A stretch of DNA of 64,000 nucleotides from assembly GCF_034651555.1 (NCBI RefSeq), contig NZ_JAYEEQ010000015.1, positions 1-64,000 of the forward strand, in the 5' to 3' direction. Positions 1 through 9,246 of this stretch are shown here, one piece after another (the stretch's first letter is position 1; each line of letters opens with the position of its first letter). The notes under the pieces were generated by a model. The model made no database searches, was not told the DNA's origin, and saw nothing but the letters and a program-made list of their open reading frames with translations. The position numbers and the translations under genes were made by a program. Origin of the DNA: Aurantibrevibacter litoralis (GTDB lineage: Bacteria > Bacteroidota > Bacteroidia > Flavobacteriales > Flavobacteriaceae).

Positions 1-180
1 TTTTACAAGCTTTTTTTTATTAGCACAAATCACAAATCACAACAACTTGGAAAACACCTTTTTAGAACGTTATGTTTTTTTTTAGAATGATGTAACATTA
101 TAAAAAGCGACTCTCAATTTAGAAAAAATAGAACAACTAAACCATTATTCCTTTTCTTATTTTCTTGAATTTTTTACGAA

Positions 181-864
181 TTAGGGCTTGGCAACCTTAT
201 CCCACTTATTTGTAAGCTGGGCAAAATCATAATCTAATGCCGATTTTTGCCGTTCTAGTTTATATTCCGCAAAAGCCCGCTGTAAAATGTCTTCGATTAA
301 GTAATCTTCGTACACTTCATCTGGGTGAAATTCTTCTTTAATGCTAATTTTAAATAATTTTGCTGTAGTATTATACCAAAATGCACGCCATCCATTTCGC
401 AATTCCTTCACTAAATTAAAAGCGGTACTCCCCGTTTGCCGATATATAAGTTTTATTAGTATTTGGCCTTCGGTTCGCGTTAATTTTTTAAGTTCATCCG
501 AAAATTCACCTTCGATATACTTTTGCACTTCCCGTGTATACTTTCTTCGTTTAGAATTCGATTTTATCTTGGTGAGACTATCGTTTAATTCTACCAATCG
601 TTCCGCAGCCAATTTTGCATAAGGATACACTTTTATCGTTTTGCGTTGTAAGATATAATACCGCAGTTTGTCCTCGTAAGAGCTAAACCTTAATTTCCCA
701 AAAACAAACACTTCTTCCAAGGCAATAGAACTCAATGCCACAGAATCTCCTTCAATAATAAGGTATTTCTCTGCCAAAGAATCGTTTTGTGCCATGGGTA
801 TTTGGGCTCGAGCAACAAACGCCACACCAACAAACGATAACACTAACAATGGTTTAATGGTCAT
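181..864 (-). CDS. DUF4294 domain-containing exported protein
   Basis: A 227-residue protein of the DUF4294 family, which is found in Bacteroidota and has no assigned reaction. The first ~20 residues are hydrophobic and end ARAQIP, which fits a cleaved Sec signal peptide, so the protein probably acts in the periplasm or at the cell surface. The conserved middle and C-terminal part (about residues 65-200) is rich in Lys, Arg and Tyr and contains the family's run of charged helices. The next gene is divergent (M42 peptidase), a pairing I associate with other flavobacteria from memory. The start is the only ATG that gives a signal peptide. Family call is good; function unknown. Confidence 0.8.
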   Translation of the reverse strand: MTIKPLLVLSFVGVAFVARAQIPMAQNDSLAEKYLIIEGDSVALSSIALEEVFVFGKLRFSSYEDKLRYYILQRKTIKVYPYAKLAAERLVELNDSLTKIKSNSKRRKYTREVQKYIEGEFSDELKKLTRTEGQILIKLIYRQTGSTAFNLVKELRNGWRAFWYNTTAKLFKISIKEEFHPDEVYEDYLIEDILQRAFAEYKLERQKSALDYDFAQLTNKWDKVAKP

Positions 865-936
865 TATTAAAGAAAAAATCTCGACAAAATTAACGATAAA
901 CCTTTGATGATAGTACTAAATAAAAGTGAATATTAT

Positions 937-944
937 TAAGTTTG
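937..944 (+). promoter_or_regulatory. Possible -7 box for the M42 peptidase gene
   Basis: TAAGTTTG matches the flavobacterial -7 consensus TAnnTTTG and lies 19 bases before the ATG at 963. No TTG is present at the usual 17-23 base spacing, so this is only a partial match. Confidence 0.3.
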
Positions 945-962
945 CAATTAAAACCAAATTAA

Positions 963-2051
963 ATGGCATCACAAAAAATTCTCACCCAAAGTTCCCTAGT
1001 CTTTTTAGAAAAATATTTGAATAACGCTGCACCTACAGGCTATGAGTGGGAAGGGCAAAAATTATGGATGCACTACGTAAAACCGTATGTAGATACTTTT
1101 ATAACAGATACTTATGGCTCTGCGGTTGGGGTTATTAATCCGGAGGCTACCTATAAAGTGGTTATAGAAGGGCATTCTGACGAAATTTCGTGGTATGTAA
1201 ATTACATCACAGATGATGGCCTTATTTATGTGATTCGAAACGGGGGCAGCGACCATCAAATTGCGCCTTCCAAATGGGTTAATATTCACACTAAAAACGG
1301 TATTGTAAAAGGTATTTTTGGGTGGCCCGCCATACATACAAGAGATAATGCGAAAGAAGAACCCCCCAAGCTAGACAATATTTTTATAGACATAGGTGCC
1401 AAGGATAAAGCTGAAGTAGCAAAACTCGGCGTGCACGTAGGCTGCGTTATTACCTATCCGGACGCGTTTCAGATATTAAACGAGAACAAGTTTGTATGCA
1501 GGGCGCTTGACAACCGAATAGGTGGATTTATGATCGCAGAAGTGGCTCGTCTTCTGTTTGAAAATAAAAAGAAACTTCCTTTTGGGTTATATATTACGAA
1601 CTCCGTCCAGGAAGAAATAGGACTTCGCGGTGCAGAAATGATTACCCACACCATTAAACCTAATATCGCTATTGTTACCGATGTGTGCCATGACACCACA
1701 ACGCCAATGATTGAAAAAAAGAAACAAGGCCACACCGAAATCGGGGCAGGTCCCGTAATTTCTTATGCGCCGGCCGTACAGAATAAATTACGGGAACGCA
1801 TCTTAGAAACGGCGGAGAAAAACAATATTCCATTTCAACGTTTGGCTTCGTCGCGATACACTGGTACCGATACTGATGCTTTTGCTTATAGCAATGGCGG
1901 GGTGGCCTCGGCGCTCATTTCATTGCCACTACGCTATATGCACACTACCGTAGAAACCGTACATAGCGACGACGTGGAAAATGTGATTCGCCTTATCTAC
2001 GAAACAGTTTTGAACATTAAAGCGGGGGAAACGTTTAGTTATTTTGATTAA
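963..2051 (+). CDS. M42 family metallopeptidase (glutamyl/deblocking aminopeptidase type)
   Basis: A 362-residue cytosolic di-zinc aminopeptidase that trims N-terminal residues from peptides. The family's metal ligands are visible: H71 and D73 in GHSDEI, D183 in ALDNR, the catalytic pair E217-E218 in QEEIGLRG, D240 in VTDV, and a C-terminal His in the segment around VETVHSDD. The length fits M42 enzymes (about 340-370). There is no signal peptide. The stop codon is immediately followed by copy 1 of the dispersed repeat described below. The M42 call is firm; which N-terminal residues it prefers cannot be read from sequence. Confidence 0.93.
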   Translation: MASQKILTQSSLVFLEKYLNNAAPTGYEWEGQKLWMHYVKPYVDTFITDTYGSAVGVINPEATYKVVIEGHSDEISWYVNYITDDGLIYVIRNGGSDHQIAPSKWVNIHTKNGIVKGIFGWPAIHTRDNAKEEPPKLDNIFIDIGAKDKAEVAKLGVHVGCVITYPDAFQILNENKFVCRALDNRIGGFMIAEVARLLFENKKKLPFGLYITNSVQEEIGLRGAEMITHTIKPNIAIVTDVCHDTTTPMIEKKKQGHTEIGAGPVISYAPAVQNKLRERILETAEKNNIPFQRLASSRYTGTDTDAFAYSNGGVASALISLPLRYMHTTVETVHSDDVENVIRLIYETVLNIKAGETFSYFD

Positions 2052-2268
2052 AAAATTTCTTGAAACTGACTATCCCCGAGGCAAGCCATAGGGGTATACT
2101 TCTACTGCGCTCAGCACGGATTTCGCCAGTTTCATTTTGGCCTTTGAGCCAAAAATCGAAATTTTGTATTTTACCTCACCAGGAACTGCAAAAAGGCAGT
2201 TCCGATCGCTCCAAAGGAGCGGTAAATAGGAAACCCCGACTCAAGGGTCGGGGAATCTTTAGATTAAA
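2050..2268 (+). repeat. Structured dispersed repeat, copy 1
   Basis: About 219 bases that recur at 19861-20080 (about 16 differences by eye) and, more diverged, at 46501-46740. It starts with an A/T stretch and GAAACTGAC, and ends in TTTAGATTAAA. Internal inverted repeats: TTTTGGC/GCCAAAA, GGAACTGC/GCAGTTCC, CGCTCC-AAA-GGAGCG and CCCCGAC/GTCGGGG; the early GAAACTG can also pair with CAGTTTC about 70 bases later. It fills the whole gap between the M42 gene and the NUDIX gene. An open frame runs through it into the NUDIX gene, but that looks accidental (see findings). Confidence 0.85.
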
Positions 2269-2317
2269 CCCCTTTTTGAAGCCATTTTGGCACATCGCAT
2301 TTTTGGGAGTAAACATC

Positions 2318-2866
2318 ATGGATGAATTTGTGGACATTCTGGATGCTGCCGGTAATGACACCGGAGCAACAGCTAAGAAATCAGAGGCGCACCGAAAGGG
2401 TCTTTTTCATCCTACGGTGCATGTCTGGTTTTATACCTTTTCGGGAGAAATTCTAGTGCAAAAAAGAGCTAAAACAAAAGACACCTTTCCTTCATTATGG
2501 GATGTTTCTGTAGCAGGGCATATTGCCGCGGGCGAATCTGCCCCCAAAGCTGCTTTACGAGAAGTAAAAGAAGAAATTGGACTGACTATTTTAGAAACGG
2601 ATTTGAAAAAAATTGGCTATTTTAAATCGGTTCACAGGCATTCTACGGCACTGTACGACTGTGAATATCAGCATACCTTTATATGTCCATTACAAGTACC
2701 TATAGATACTTTGTTTCTGCAAAAAAGTGAGGTAGATGATCTTAAATTAATCTCGATTTCCACCTTTAATAGCGAACTTAAAGACGCCTATTTACGCAAG
2801 CAGTATGTCCCTCACGATTGGGTATATTACAAAACTATTATACAAGCGATTACACAGGTTTTGTAA
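2318..2866 (+). CDS. NUDIX hydrolase
   Basis: A 182-residue NUDIX enzyme, expected to hydrolyse a nucleoside-diphosphate-linked substrate; the N-terminal layout (MDEFVDILDA..., then HPTVHVWFY) is that of the COG1443/YfcD-like branch related to isopentenyl-diphosphate isomerase. The Nudix box spans residues 67-89 (GHIAAGES, then REVKEEIGL). I start it at ATG 2318; an open frame continues upstream to 2060, but that part is the dispersed repeat and does not belong to the family. The 3' end overlaps the convergent hisS by 17 bases. Substrate unknown. Confidence 0.88.
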   Translation: MDEFVDILDAAGNDTGATAKKSEAHRKGLFHPTVHVWFYTFSGEILVQKRAKTKDTFPSLWDVSVAGHIAAGESAPKAALREVKEEIGLTILETDLKKIGYFKSVHRHSTALYDCEYQHTFICPLQVPIDTLFLQKSEVDDLKLISISTFNSELKDAYLRKQYVPHDWVYYKTIIQAITQVL

Positions 2867-4241
2867 GCAGTTCATGCCCAAAAGCATCGAAGTCTTCCAT
2901 GAGGTATGTTTTTTGCGTGCCTACATGCATGTCTTTGATGATAAAGCTTTTTGTCTCTAATTCCGACGCACCAATAAGTCCTACATACGGTAGGTTTCGA
3001 TTATGGGCATATTTCATCTGTTTCTGCACCTTAACATTTCCGGGGTACAAGTCGGCTTTAACACCCATTTTTCTTAGCTTTTTAATCAATTTTAAAGCGG
3101 ACATGGCCTCTTTGTCTCCGAAATTTATAAAAAGTACGTCTAATGATTGGGCTATAGTGTTGGGAAACAAGCCTAATTCTTCCAAAACCAAATAAATGCG
3201 ATCTAAGCCAAAGGAGATGCCTACACCACTTACATCTTTTAAACCAAAAATACCCGCAAGATCATCGTAACGACCGCCGCCACCTATAGCGCCCATAGCA
3301 ACTTGCGCAGGAGCAGCTACTTCTATAATGGTTCCGGTATAGTAGTTTAATCCGCGCGCTAGGGTTACATTAATATTTATTTTGGCAGATTGTAACCCAA
3401 TTTCGTCTAGCGCATTACAAATAAAAAGCAACTCTTTTACACCCTTTTGTCCTTCTTCTGAAACGGTAAGAAGATCACCCAAAGCTTTTAACCGTTGCGC
3501 ATTAGTGCCCTCAATAGTAAATAGAGGTGCCAACTTTGTAAGCGCAGCATCTGAAATACCCTTTTCTTGCATTTCTTTTTTTACCGCATGTACCCCAATT
3601 TTATCTAATTTATCTAATGCTACCGTAAAATCGATTAATTTATCTTTGGCACCAATTACCTCAGCAATGCCCGCCAAGATTTTCCTGTTATTGAGGTGGA
3701 TGGTAACCCCGTGCAATTTTAAATCTGAAAAAACCGCATCGTATAACTGAATCAATTCTATTTCCTGAAGCAGTGAATTGGAACCTACCACATCGGCATC
3801 GCATTGGTAAAACTCCCTAAACCGCCCTTTTTGAGGTCGGTCTGCCCTCCAAACGGGTTGCATCTGATACCGCTTAAACGGAAGATCGATCTCATTTTGA
3901 TGCATTACCACATAGCGCGCAAAAGGAACGGTTAAGTCATATCGCAAGGCTTTTTCTGAAATTAGGCGTGCCACTTCCTGCGAATTTTTAGCCTCTAAAG
4001 TTTCGTCTTTTACTTTATTTAAAAAATCGCCCGAGTTCAATATCCTAAAAATCAACCGATCGCCTTCATCGCCATATTTGCCTAGCAAGGTGTCGGAATT
4101 CTCAAAGGAAGGAGTTTCAATAGGCTGAAATCCAAAAAGTTGAAATTGCCTTTTTATACAATCAAAAATATAGTTGCGCTTGGCAACTTCGGTAGGCGTA
4201 AAATCGCGCGTACCTTTAGGTATCGATGGTTTTTGTACCAT
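2850..4241 (-). CDS. hisS: Histidine--tRNA ligase
   Basis: A 463-residue class II aminoacyl-tRNA synthetase that charges tRNA-His. Visible: the N-terminal GTRDFTP, motif 2 (QMQPVWRADRPQKGRFREF region), the histidine-binding LARGLNYYTG, motif 3 (GISFGLDRIYLVLEE), and a C-terminal anticodon-binding domain (from about residue 365, with KKLRKMGVKADLYPG). Length is slightly above the 420-460 usual for bacteria. It converges with the NUDIX gene with a 17-base overlap and no visible terminator between them. Confidence 0.97.
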   Translation of the reverse strand: MVQKPSIPKGTRDFTPTEVAKRNYIFDCIKRQFQLFGFQPIETPSFENSDTLLGKYGDEGDRLIFRILNSGDFLNKVKDETLEAKNSQEVARLISEKALRYDLTVPFARYVVMHQNEIDLPFKRYQMQPVWRADRPQKGRFREFYQCDADVVGSNSLLQEIELIQLYDAVFSDLKLHGVTIHLNNRKILAGIAEVIGAKDKLIDFTVALDKLDKIGVHAVKKEMQEKGISDAALTKLAPLFTIEGTNAQRLKALGDLLTVSEEGQKGVKELLFICNALDEIGLQSAKININVTLARGLNYYTGTIIEVAAPAQVAMGAIGGGGRYDDLAGIFGLKDVSGVGISFGLDRIYLVLEELGLFPNTIAQSLDVLFINFGDKEAMSALKLIKKLRKMGVKADLYPGNVKVQKQMKYAHNRNLPYVGLIGASELETKSFIIKDMHVGTQKTYLMEDFDAFGHELLTKPV

Positions 4242-4258
4242 AATTTGCTATTCTTAGA

Positions 4259-4266
4259 CAAATATA
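4259..4266 (-). promoter_or_regulatory. Possible -7 box for hisS
   Basis: On the minus strand TATATTTG fits TAnnTTTG and lies 17 bases before the hisS ATG. A -33 TTG at proper spacing was not found. Confidence 0.35.
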
Positions 4267-4306
4267 AATGTTTGCACTAATAGTGATGTGTTTCAGACTT
4301 TATTAT

Positions 4307-4777
4307 TTAAGAAATTAGGGTTTCAAACCATTGGTAAAGTTCTCCTTTAGTTATGACTGCTCCTTGTTGAATTAAGCCAAATTTATCACTGTTTTTGTCT
4401 GCCGAATAGGTCTTTGAGGCAGTAAGATATTCCACGAAATCTGAATTATAGTTTTTTTTGAACCATGCAAAGCCCTCTTTGGTACCCAAATCGATATCCG
4501 GATTCATCACTTTTACAGAAATGAGCTTCATTTCTTTGTCTGTTAAATGGAATAAATGCATCTGTTGCGCAGCAATATTTTCTAGATAGGAAACTCGGGA
4601 CAGTACGCCTTCCCAAATTAAATCACTAAAAATGTCTAACTCCGCTTCTACAACCTCCGGCTTATTCGTTCTTAATTCGTTCCATTCTTCTTTTGAGATA
4701 GACTGGGTAGCCAAAAAATTAATAAATTCCGGATGCAATTCTTCCAATTGTTCTTTTGTGAGTCTGGTATATTTCAT
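4307..4777 (-). CDS. DUF6495 family protein
   Basis: A 156-residue soluble protein that I recognise as the Bacteroidota family DUF6495 from its N-terminus (MKYTRLTKEQLEELHPEF). It is rich in acidic residues and helices, with no signal peptide or membrane segment. No catalytic motif is visible and no function is known. It lies between hisS and the TonB receptor gene, all on the minus strand, with a terminator just upstream separating it from the receptor transcript. Confidence 0.75.
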   Translation of the reverse strand: MKYTRLTKEQLEELHPEFINFLATQSISKEEWNELRTNKPEVVEAELDIFSDLIWEGVLSRVSYLENIAAQQMHLFHLTDKEMKLISVKVMNPDIDLGTKEGFAWFKKNYNSDFVEYLTASKTYSADKNSDKFGLIQQGAVITKGELYQWFETLIS

Positions 4778-4791
4778 GACATTCTAAAAAC

Positions 4792-4817
4792 AAAAAGGCT
4801 ACATAATATAGCCTTTT
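4792..4817 (-). terminator. Rho-independent terminator after the TonB receptor gene
   Basis: On the minus strand AAAAGGCTA and TAGCCTTTT form a 9-pair hairpin with a 7-base loop, followed by TTGTTTTT. It lies 39 bases after the stop of the receptor gene and just ahead of the DUF6495 start. Confidence 0.75.
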
Positions 4818-4855
4818 GTTGTTCGTGCAAATTTAAAGTGTCTGGGGTATCCGTC

Positions 4856-7800
4856 CTAATTAAATATATATCGTACCCCAAATTGGGCTCTCCAACGCGA
4901 ATTAGCATCGGTATTAGCCGTAAACGTTTTGTTTAGGTTTGGATCAAAAGTATAGGTAGGGTTATTATTTTGATCTACACTTACACCAATTAATTGGTTA
5001 AACGCAGGCACTTCTACCACACCCCAATCGGAATTAATCATATTACCAATATTAAGTACGTCCACACTAATTTGTAGCTTATTTTTGTTGAAAAGATGAA
5101 TATCTTGAAGAATTTTAACATCCCATCGACCTCTCCACGGTGCAAGTGCTCCATATCTTTCTGCATATTGCCCTCTATTATCGCTTAGATAATCGTCTTG
5201 TTGAATAAAAGCTTCAAAAGCTTCAGCCTGACCGGCGCCACTGAAGTTCATTTGCCCCACTTCTGCTGTGGTAGGAATATATATAAGATCGTTTATACTA
5301 GAACCATCGTTGTTTATATCGCCCCCGTAAATATAATTAAAACGGTTACCACTTGCGTATTCAAAAAATGTTGAAATAGTAGTTCCTGTTCTAAATTCTT
5401 TAGCAAAAAGACCAATAATACGGTGTTTGTCGCCATAACGAGAAAAAGCAAGAACATCATCATTGGCATTCCCGGAAATGGCATTTGCTGCAAAAGCATC
5501 ACCTGTAATTTCCGCCTCTACCGAATTTACTTCTTTCGCATTTAAATAGCTGTAGGCCAATTGTGCATAGATACCGTTTTCAAAGGACTTTTGCGCTTTA
5601 AAGGCTGTATTCCAAATTCTTCCCTTATCAGAATTAGTAAATACAAAAGCACTGGTAGGAGCGCCAAAAACTTGCGATTTGTCGGTGTCTTGATACACAG
5701 GACGATTATCAACGCCTCCAAGTGTTGCTGTTGGCGTATTCAGTCCCCAATTCTGTACATGAGTTGCATTGATGTCTTTTGTATATGAAAAATCGGCTGT
5801 AAGCACAACGCCGTTGTCGAGCCGCTTGTCCACACCAATATTGGTTCGCCAGACTTGGGGGAATTTAAAATCCGGATCTACGACTTGATAGAAAAAGAAA
5901 TCGATACCCTGTACTTGATTGCCTAACCAAACAAAAGGAAAACGCCCTGTAAATAACCCAGATCCTCCTCTAACCTGCAACGAATTATCATTTTTTACAT
6001 CCCAATTAAAGCCAACCCTTGGCGATACTAGGAAATCATTGTTTGGCATTCGTTCAGAATCTAACAACACGGATTGCCCGGTTTCAGGGTCAAAATACTC
6101 TATGGTTGGTATGTAGGTACCATTGGCACCCCCTTTTCTTTCGATGTTGTCCCTTACATTATCAGCGGTATCGAAAAACAATGGTTTATCAAAACGAATA
6201 CCGTAGGTAAGCTTAAAGTTTTCTGAAATATTCCATTCATCTTGCATATAAAAAGCTAACTGACCTACATTAGTCTCTGCCAACGCCCAACCTCCCAAAT
6301 TACCTACACCGTTTGCTTCAAGACTGTTTGCTGTATTTATGGCAAAATCAAAAGCAGCTTGCAACTCTCCGGAAGCTGCAAAGTTTGGAAAATCTGCAAT
6401 GGTGGTCGTGGGGAAGAAAACACCTTGAGCTCCAAAAGTGCCTAAATTAAAGGAATTGTCGAATTGAAACTTTTCAAAAGAAAAACCTACTGTATAGGTG
6501 TGATTGCCTTTAAAAAAGTTAAGGTTATTTGTTATTTGAAATACACGTTGATCTAGCGTATTGTTAATTGAAAAAGGTTCGTGACCCGCTATAATGTAAT
6601 TAGAGCTCCCGGAGGCATCCAATATGGTAATTGTAGGCGCAGGGGTAGATAACGGATTCCGAAAATCGTCAAAACGGGTGTAACCTACTTGCAATTTATT
6701 AGTAGCTTCATCAGACAAGGTAGAATTGAGCTCTAGTTGAAAAGAATAAATGTTGTTATTGATCTCATACCCGGTGTTTTCAAATTGAAGCGTCGCAGTA
6801 TTTGGCCCTCTAAAACCTAAAGCCGACGGATGCGCCGGTTTTTCCTTGGAGGCCTCTAGAAAATTATAGATTACTGCCAATCTGTTTTTATCATTAATGT
6901 TCCAATCTAATTTAAAAATACCTTTAATGGATTCTTGATCAAAATTAAAATTCTGAAAGCTACCGGGATCGTAGAAGATAGGAGCACCTTGCCCATCCTG
7001 CCCTACAACGACTTGTCGTAACAGATTATCGACCAACGCAAAATCGGACGCCAAAACGCGCGATTCATTAATAGCTCCGCTTCCGGTATTGGGAACAAAT
7101 CCCGCCGTACCAAGTTCGGTTAAATCATCCTTTTCAAAATTGGCAAAAAAGAAAAGTTTATTTTTCACAATTGGCCCACCTACACTAACACCGTATTGCA
7201 CTTGTTCTAGGCCTGTTTTAAAGACGTCTTCGCCATTAATCTTGCCACCAGTAAGGTCGTCATTCCTAAAAAATCCATAGACCGTGCCATAAAATTCATT
7301 TGTACCGCTTTTAGTGACGGCATTCACGGAGGCACCCGTAAAACCGGACTGCGTAACATCATAGGGTGCTGTTGAAATTTGGATTTGATCTATGGCATCT
7401 AAGGATATTGGCGTTGCTGATGTTTGCCCACCGGGTTGCGCCTCATCTAAACCAAAGGGATTATTAAAAATTGCACCGTCTAACGAAAAATTATTAAATT
7501 GATCATTTCTACCCCCAAAAGAGCCGTTGCTAGCGGTAGGTTCCAATCTCGTAAAATCATTAGTAGATCTTGAAATAGTTGGTATCTGAGATAACTCCCT
7601 GCGCCCCACACTAGTTTCTGCACCGGTTCTATCGCTTCCAAAAGTGCTTCCTCTATCCGAATAGACGACCACCTCATCTAACGCCTCACTTTCGCTCACC
7701 AATTGCGCATCTAAACTGAAGGTCTTGCCTAAGGTGAGAAAAACATCGGAATTCTGCTGGGCTCTGAAGCCCACATAGGAAACTGTTACCACATAAGGCC

Positions 7801-8020
7801 CACCGACCCTTAAATTTAGGAGATTAAACCGACCATCTTCATTGGAAATTGCTCCGTAGGTGGTACCGGTTGGTGTATGCAAGGCTACAATATTGGCACC
7901 TAATAAAGGTTCACCGGAGTTATCTACTACCAACCCCCTAATATTAGAGGTAGTCACTTGGGTATGCCCAAGAAAAATCGTAAAAAATAAAAGCACGAAG
8001 TATGCGAGTCCTTTTTTCAT
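4856..8020 (-). CDS. TonB-dependent receptor, Oar-like, with carboxypeptidase-regulatory N-domain
   Basis: A 1054-residue outer-membrane protein. Order: signal peptide (about residues 1-20, ending LGHTQ), a CarboxypepD_reg domain (about 25-115, with NSGEPLLGANIVA and NEDGRFNLLNL), a plug domain with TPISLDAIDQIQIS and GASVNAVTKSGTNEFYG, and a long beta-barrel ending in an aromatic strand (FGVRYIFN). This architecture is that of the Myxococcus Oar family and relatives. Unlike SusC there is no SusD partner next to it, so no polysaccharide role is implied. It has its own terminator downstream, and a terminator upstream separates it from rplI. Substrate unknown. Confidence 0.9.
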   Translation of the reverse strand: MKKGLAYFVLLFFTIFLGHTQVTTSNIRGLVVDNSGEPLLGANIVALHTPTGTTYGAISNEDGRFNLLNLRVGGPYVVTVSYVGFRAQQNSDVFLTLGKTFSLDAQLVSESEALDEVVVYSDRGSTFGSDRTGAETSVGRRELSQIPTISRSTNDFTRLEPTASNGSFGGRNDQFNNFSLDGAIFNNPFGLDEAQPGGQTSATPISLDAIDQIQISTAPYDVTQSGFTGASVNAVTKSGTNEFYGTVYGFFRNDDLTGGKINGEDVFKTGLEQVQYGVSVGGPIVKNKLFFFANFEKDDLTELGTAGFVPNTGSGAINESRVLASDFALVDNLLRQVVVGQDGQGAPIFYDPGSFQNFNFDQESIKGIFKLDWNINDKNRLAVIYNFLEASKEKPAHPSALGFRGPNTATLQFENTGYEINNNIYSFQLELNSTLSDEATNKLQVGYTRFDDFRNPLSTPAPTITILDASGSSNYIIAGHEPFSINNTLDQRVFQITNNLNFFKGNHTYTVGFSFEKFQFDNSFNLGTFGAQGVFFPTTTIADFPNFAASGELQAAFDFAINTANSLEANGVGNLGGWALAETNVGQLAFYMQDEWNISENFKLTYGIRFDKPLFFDTADNVRDNIERKGGANGTYIPTIEYFDPETGQSVLLDSERMPNNDFLVSPRVGFNWDVKNDNSLQVRGGSGLFTGRFPFVWLGNQVQGIDFFFYQVVDPDFKFPQVWRTNIGVDKRLDNGVVLTADFSYTKDINATHVQNWGLNTPTATLGGVDNRPVYQDTDKSQVFGAPTSAFVFTNSDKGRIWNTAFKAQKSFENGIYAQLAYSYLNAKEVNSVEAEITGDAFAANAISGNANDDVLAFSRYGDKHRIIGLFAKEFRTGTTISTFFEYASGNRFNYIYGGDINNDGSSINDLIYIPTTAEVGQMNFSGAGQAEAFEAFIQQDDYLSDNRGQYAERYGALAPWRGRWDVKILQDIHLFNKNKLQISVDVLNIGNMINSDWGVVEVPAFNQLIGVSVDQNNNPTYTFDPNLNKTFTANTDANSRWRAQFGVRYIFN

Positions 8021-8061
8021 TGAGTCGGTTATTTTAAAATGGTTTTTTTTGTAAAATAAGC

Positions 8062-8094
8062 TAAAAAAAAAGAGTTATGCGTGCATAACTCTTA
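8062..8094 (-). terminator. Rho-independent terminator of rpsF-rpsR-rplI
   Basis: AGAGTTATGC and GCATAACTCT form a perfect 10-pair hairpin around a 2-base loop (a larger loop in practice); on the minus strand it is followed by a run of T. It lies 25 bases after the rplI stop. Confidence 0.85.
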
Positions 8095-8118
8095 AAATTT
8101 ATTAACTTTTTATTTACA

Positions 8119-8571
8119 CTAATTCTTCTCTGCAACTACATCAAATTTAAGATCTGCAAGTACATCTCTGTGCAATCTGATTTGCGCATTGTACGTCCCT
8201 AACTTTTTAATAGACCCTCCTTGAATGCTAATGTATTTTTTGTCGATGTCATGACCTTCTTTATGAAGTGCATCGGCGATATCTATAGTGGTAATAGAGC
8301 CAAACAATTTATCGCCACCACCAGTTTTAGCTGCAATCTTTATTTGCAGTTGGGCTATAGCTTCTGCTATCTTGGTGGCACCATCTACAATCTTCTTTTC
8401 TTTATGGGCTCTTTGCTTCAAATTCTCTGCCAACACTTTTTTTGCAGAGATTGTTGCCAAAACACCTAGTCCTTGAGGTATGAGGTAATTTCTACCATAC
8501 CCATTTTTAACCTTAACCAGATCGTCCTTAAAACCCAGATTTTGTATGTCTTCTTTTAGTATAATTTCCAT
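8119..8571 (-). CDS. rplI: 50S ribosomal protein L9
   Basis: A 150-residue protein with the L9 N-terminal signature (MEIILKEDIQNLGFKDDLVKVKNGYGRNYLIPQG region: the family's GxxGD...VKxGYxRNYLxP pattern, here with K for one Gly), a long connecting helix and a C-terminal RNA-binding lobe. It is the last gene of the rpsF-rpsR-rplI operon, 12 bases after rpsR, and is followed by a strong terminator. Confidence 0.98.
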   Translation of the reverse strand: MEIILKEDIQNLGFKDDLVKVKNGYGRNYLIPQGLGVLATISAKKVLAENLKQRAHKEKKIVDGATKIAEAIAQLQIKIAAKTGGGDKLFGSITTIDIADALHKEGHDIDKKYISIQGGSIKKLGTYNAQIRLHRDVLADLKFDVVAEKN

Positions 8572-8583
8572 GATCTGTTTCTT

Positions 8584-8880
8584 TTATTTTAATAAATCTC
8601 CTACATAAGGCATTAAAGCTAAATGTCGTGCTCTTTTTACTGCTACCGCCACTTTTCTTTGATATTTTAAGGAAGTGCCCGTTAGTCTTCTAGGAAGAAG
8701 TTTACCTTGTTCATTAACTAACTTCAGTAAAAAATCCGGATCTTTATAGTCGACATATTTAATACCAGATTTCCTAAATCTACAGTACTTCTTTTGAGTA
8801 TTGGTGTCGATATTTAATGGGGTAAGGTATCGTATTTCCCCATCTTTTTTCCCTTTAGCTTGTTGTTCAATCGTTGACAT
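8584..8880 (-). CDS. rpsR: 30S ribosomal protein S18
   Basis: A 98-residue S18, with the conserved core YKDPDFLLKLVNEQGKLLPR and the LTGTSLKYQRKVAVAVKRAR segment that binds 16S rRNA beside S6. The N-terminus is longer than in Escherichia coli (75 residues), as is usual in flavobacteria. It lies 12 bases upstream of rplI and 5 bases after rpsF, so it is co-transcribed and binds its neighbour's product, S6, in the small subunit. Confidence 0.98.
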   Translation of the reverse strand: MSTIEQQAKGKKDGEIRYLTPLNIDTNTQKKYCRFRKSGIKYVDYKDPDFLLKLVNEQGKLLPRRLTGTSLKYQRKVAVAVKRARHLALMPYVGDLLK

Positions 8881-8885
8881 AATTT

Positions 8886-9224
8886 TTAGGCTTTAGCTTT
8901 TAATTTAGTTCTTCTTTTCTCTGCCCATGCAACGGCATGTTTATCTAACTTTACAGTAAGATAACGCATTACACGCTCATCGCGTTTAAACTCAAGCTCG
9001 TAGGGAGATATCACTTCTCCATCGGAAGTAAATTCGAATAAATGGTAAAAACCACTTTTTTTGTGTTGAATAGGATAGGCCAATTTCTTCAGCCCCCAAT
9101 TTTCTTTGGATACCATTGCGGCTCCTTTGCTAATTAAGAAATCTTCAAATTTCTTAACTGTTTCCTCTATCTGAGTTTCAGATAGAACGGGATTTAAAAT
9201 GAAAACAGTTTCGTAATTATTCAT
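8886..9224 (-). CDS. rpsF: 30S ribosomal protein S6
   Basis: A 112-residue S6 (MNNYETVFILNPVLSE...). I start at ATG 9224: an in-frame upstream start at 9287 would add 21 residues unlike any S6, and would place the start before the promoter's -7 box. The family segments for packing on S18 (the LAYPIQHKKSGFYHLFEF strand and the RVMRYLTVK strand) are present. First gene of the rpsF-rpsR-rplI operon. Confidence 0.97.
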   Translation of the reverse strand: MNNYETVFILNPVLSETQIEETVKKFEDFLISKGAAMVSKENWGLKKLAYPIQHKKSGFYHLFEFTSDGEVISPYELEFKRDERVMRYLTVKLDKHAVAWAEKRRTKLKAKA

Positions 9225-9246
9225 ATATAATATTTTTTTCGGTGGG

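Noticed and set aside
1..180. Gene or RNA at the left window edge
   Set aside because: Very A/T-rich, with no frame, hairpin or promoter that I can support; it may be the end of an upstream intergenic gap.
2060..2317. N-terminal extension of the NUDIX protein, and the same frame at 19871-20116
   Set aside because: The extension lies in the dispersed repeat. Differences between the repeat copies are mostly amino-acid changing, and NUDIX relatives begin at MDEFVD.
4856..8020. SusC-type nutrient receptor
   Set aside because: No SusD gene adjoins it, and the domain order fits Oar-like receptors better.
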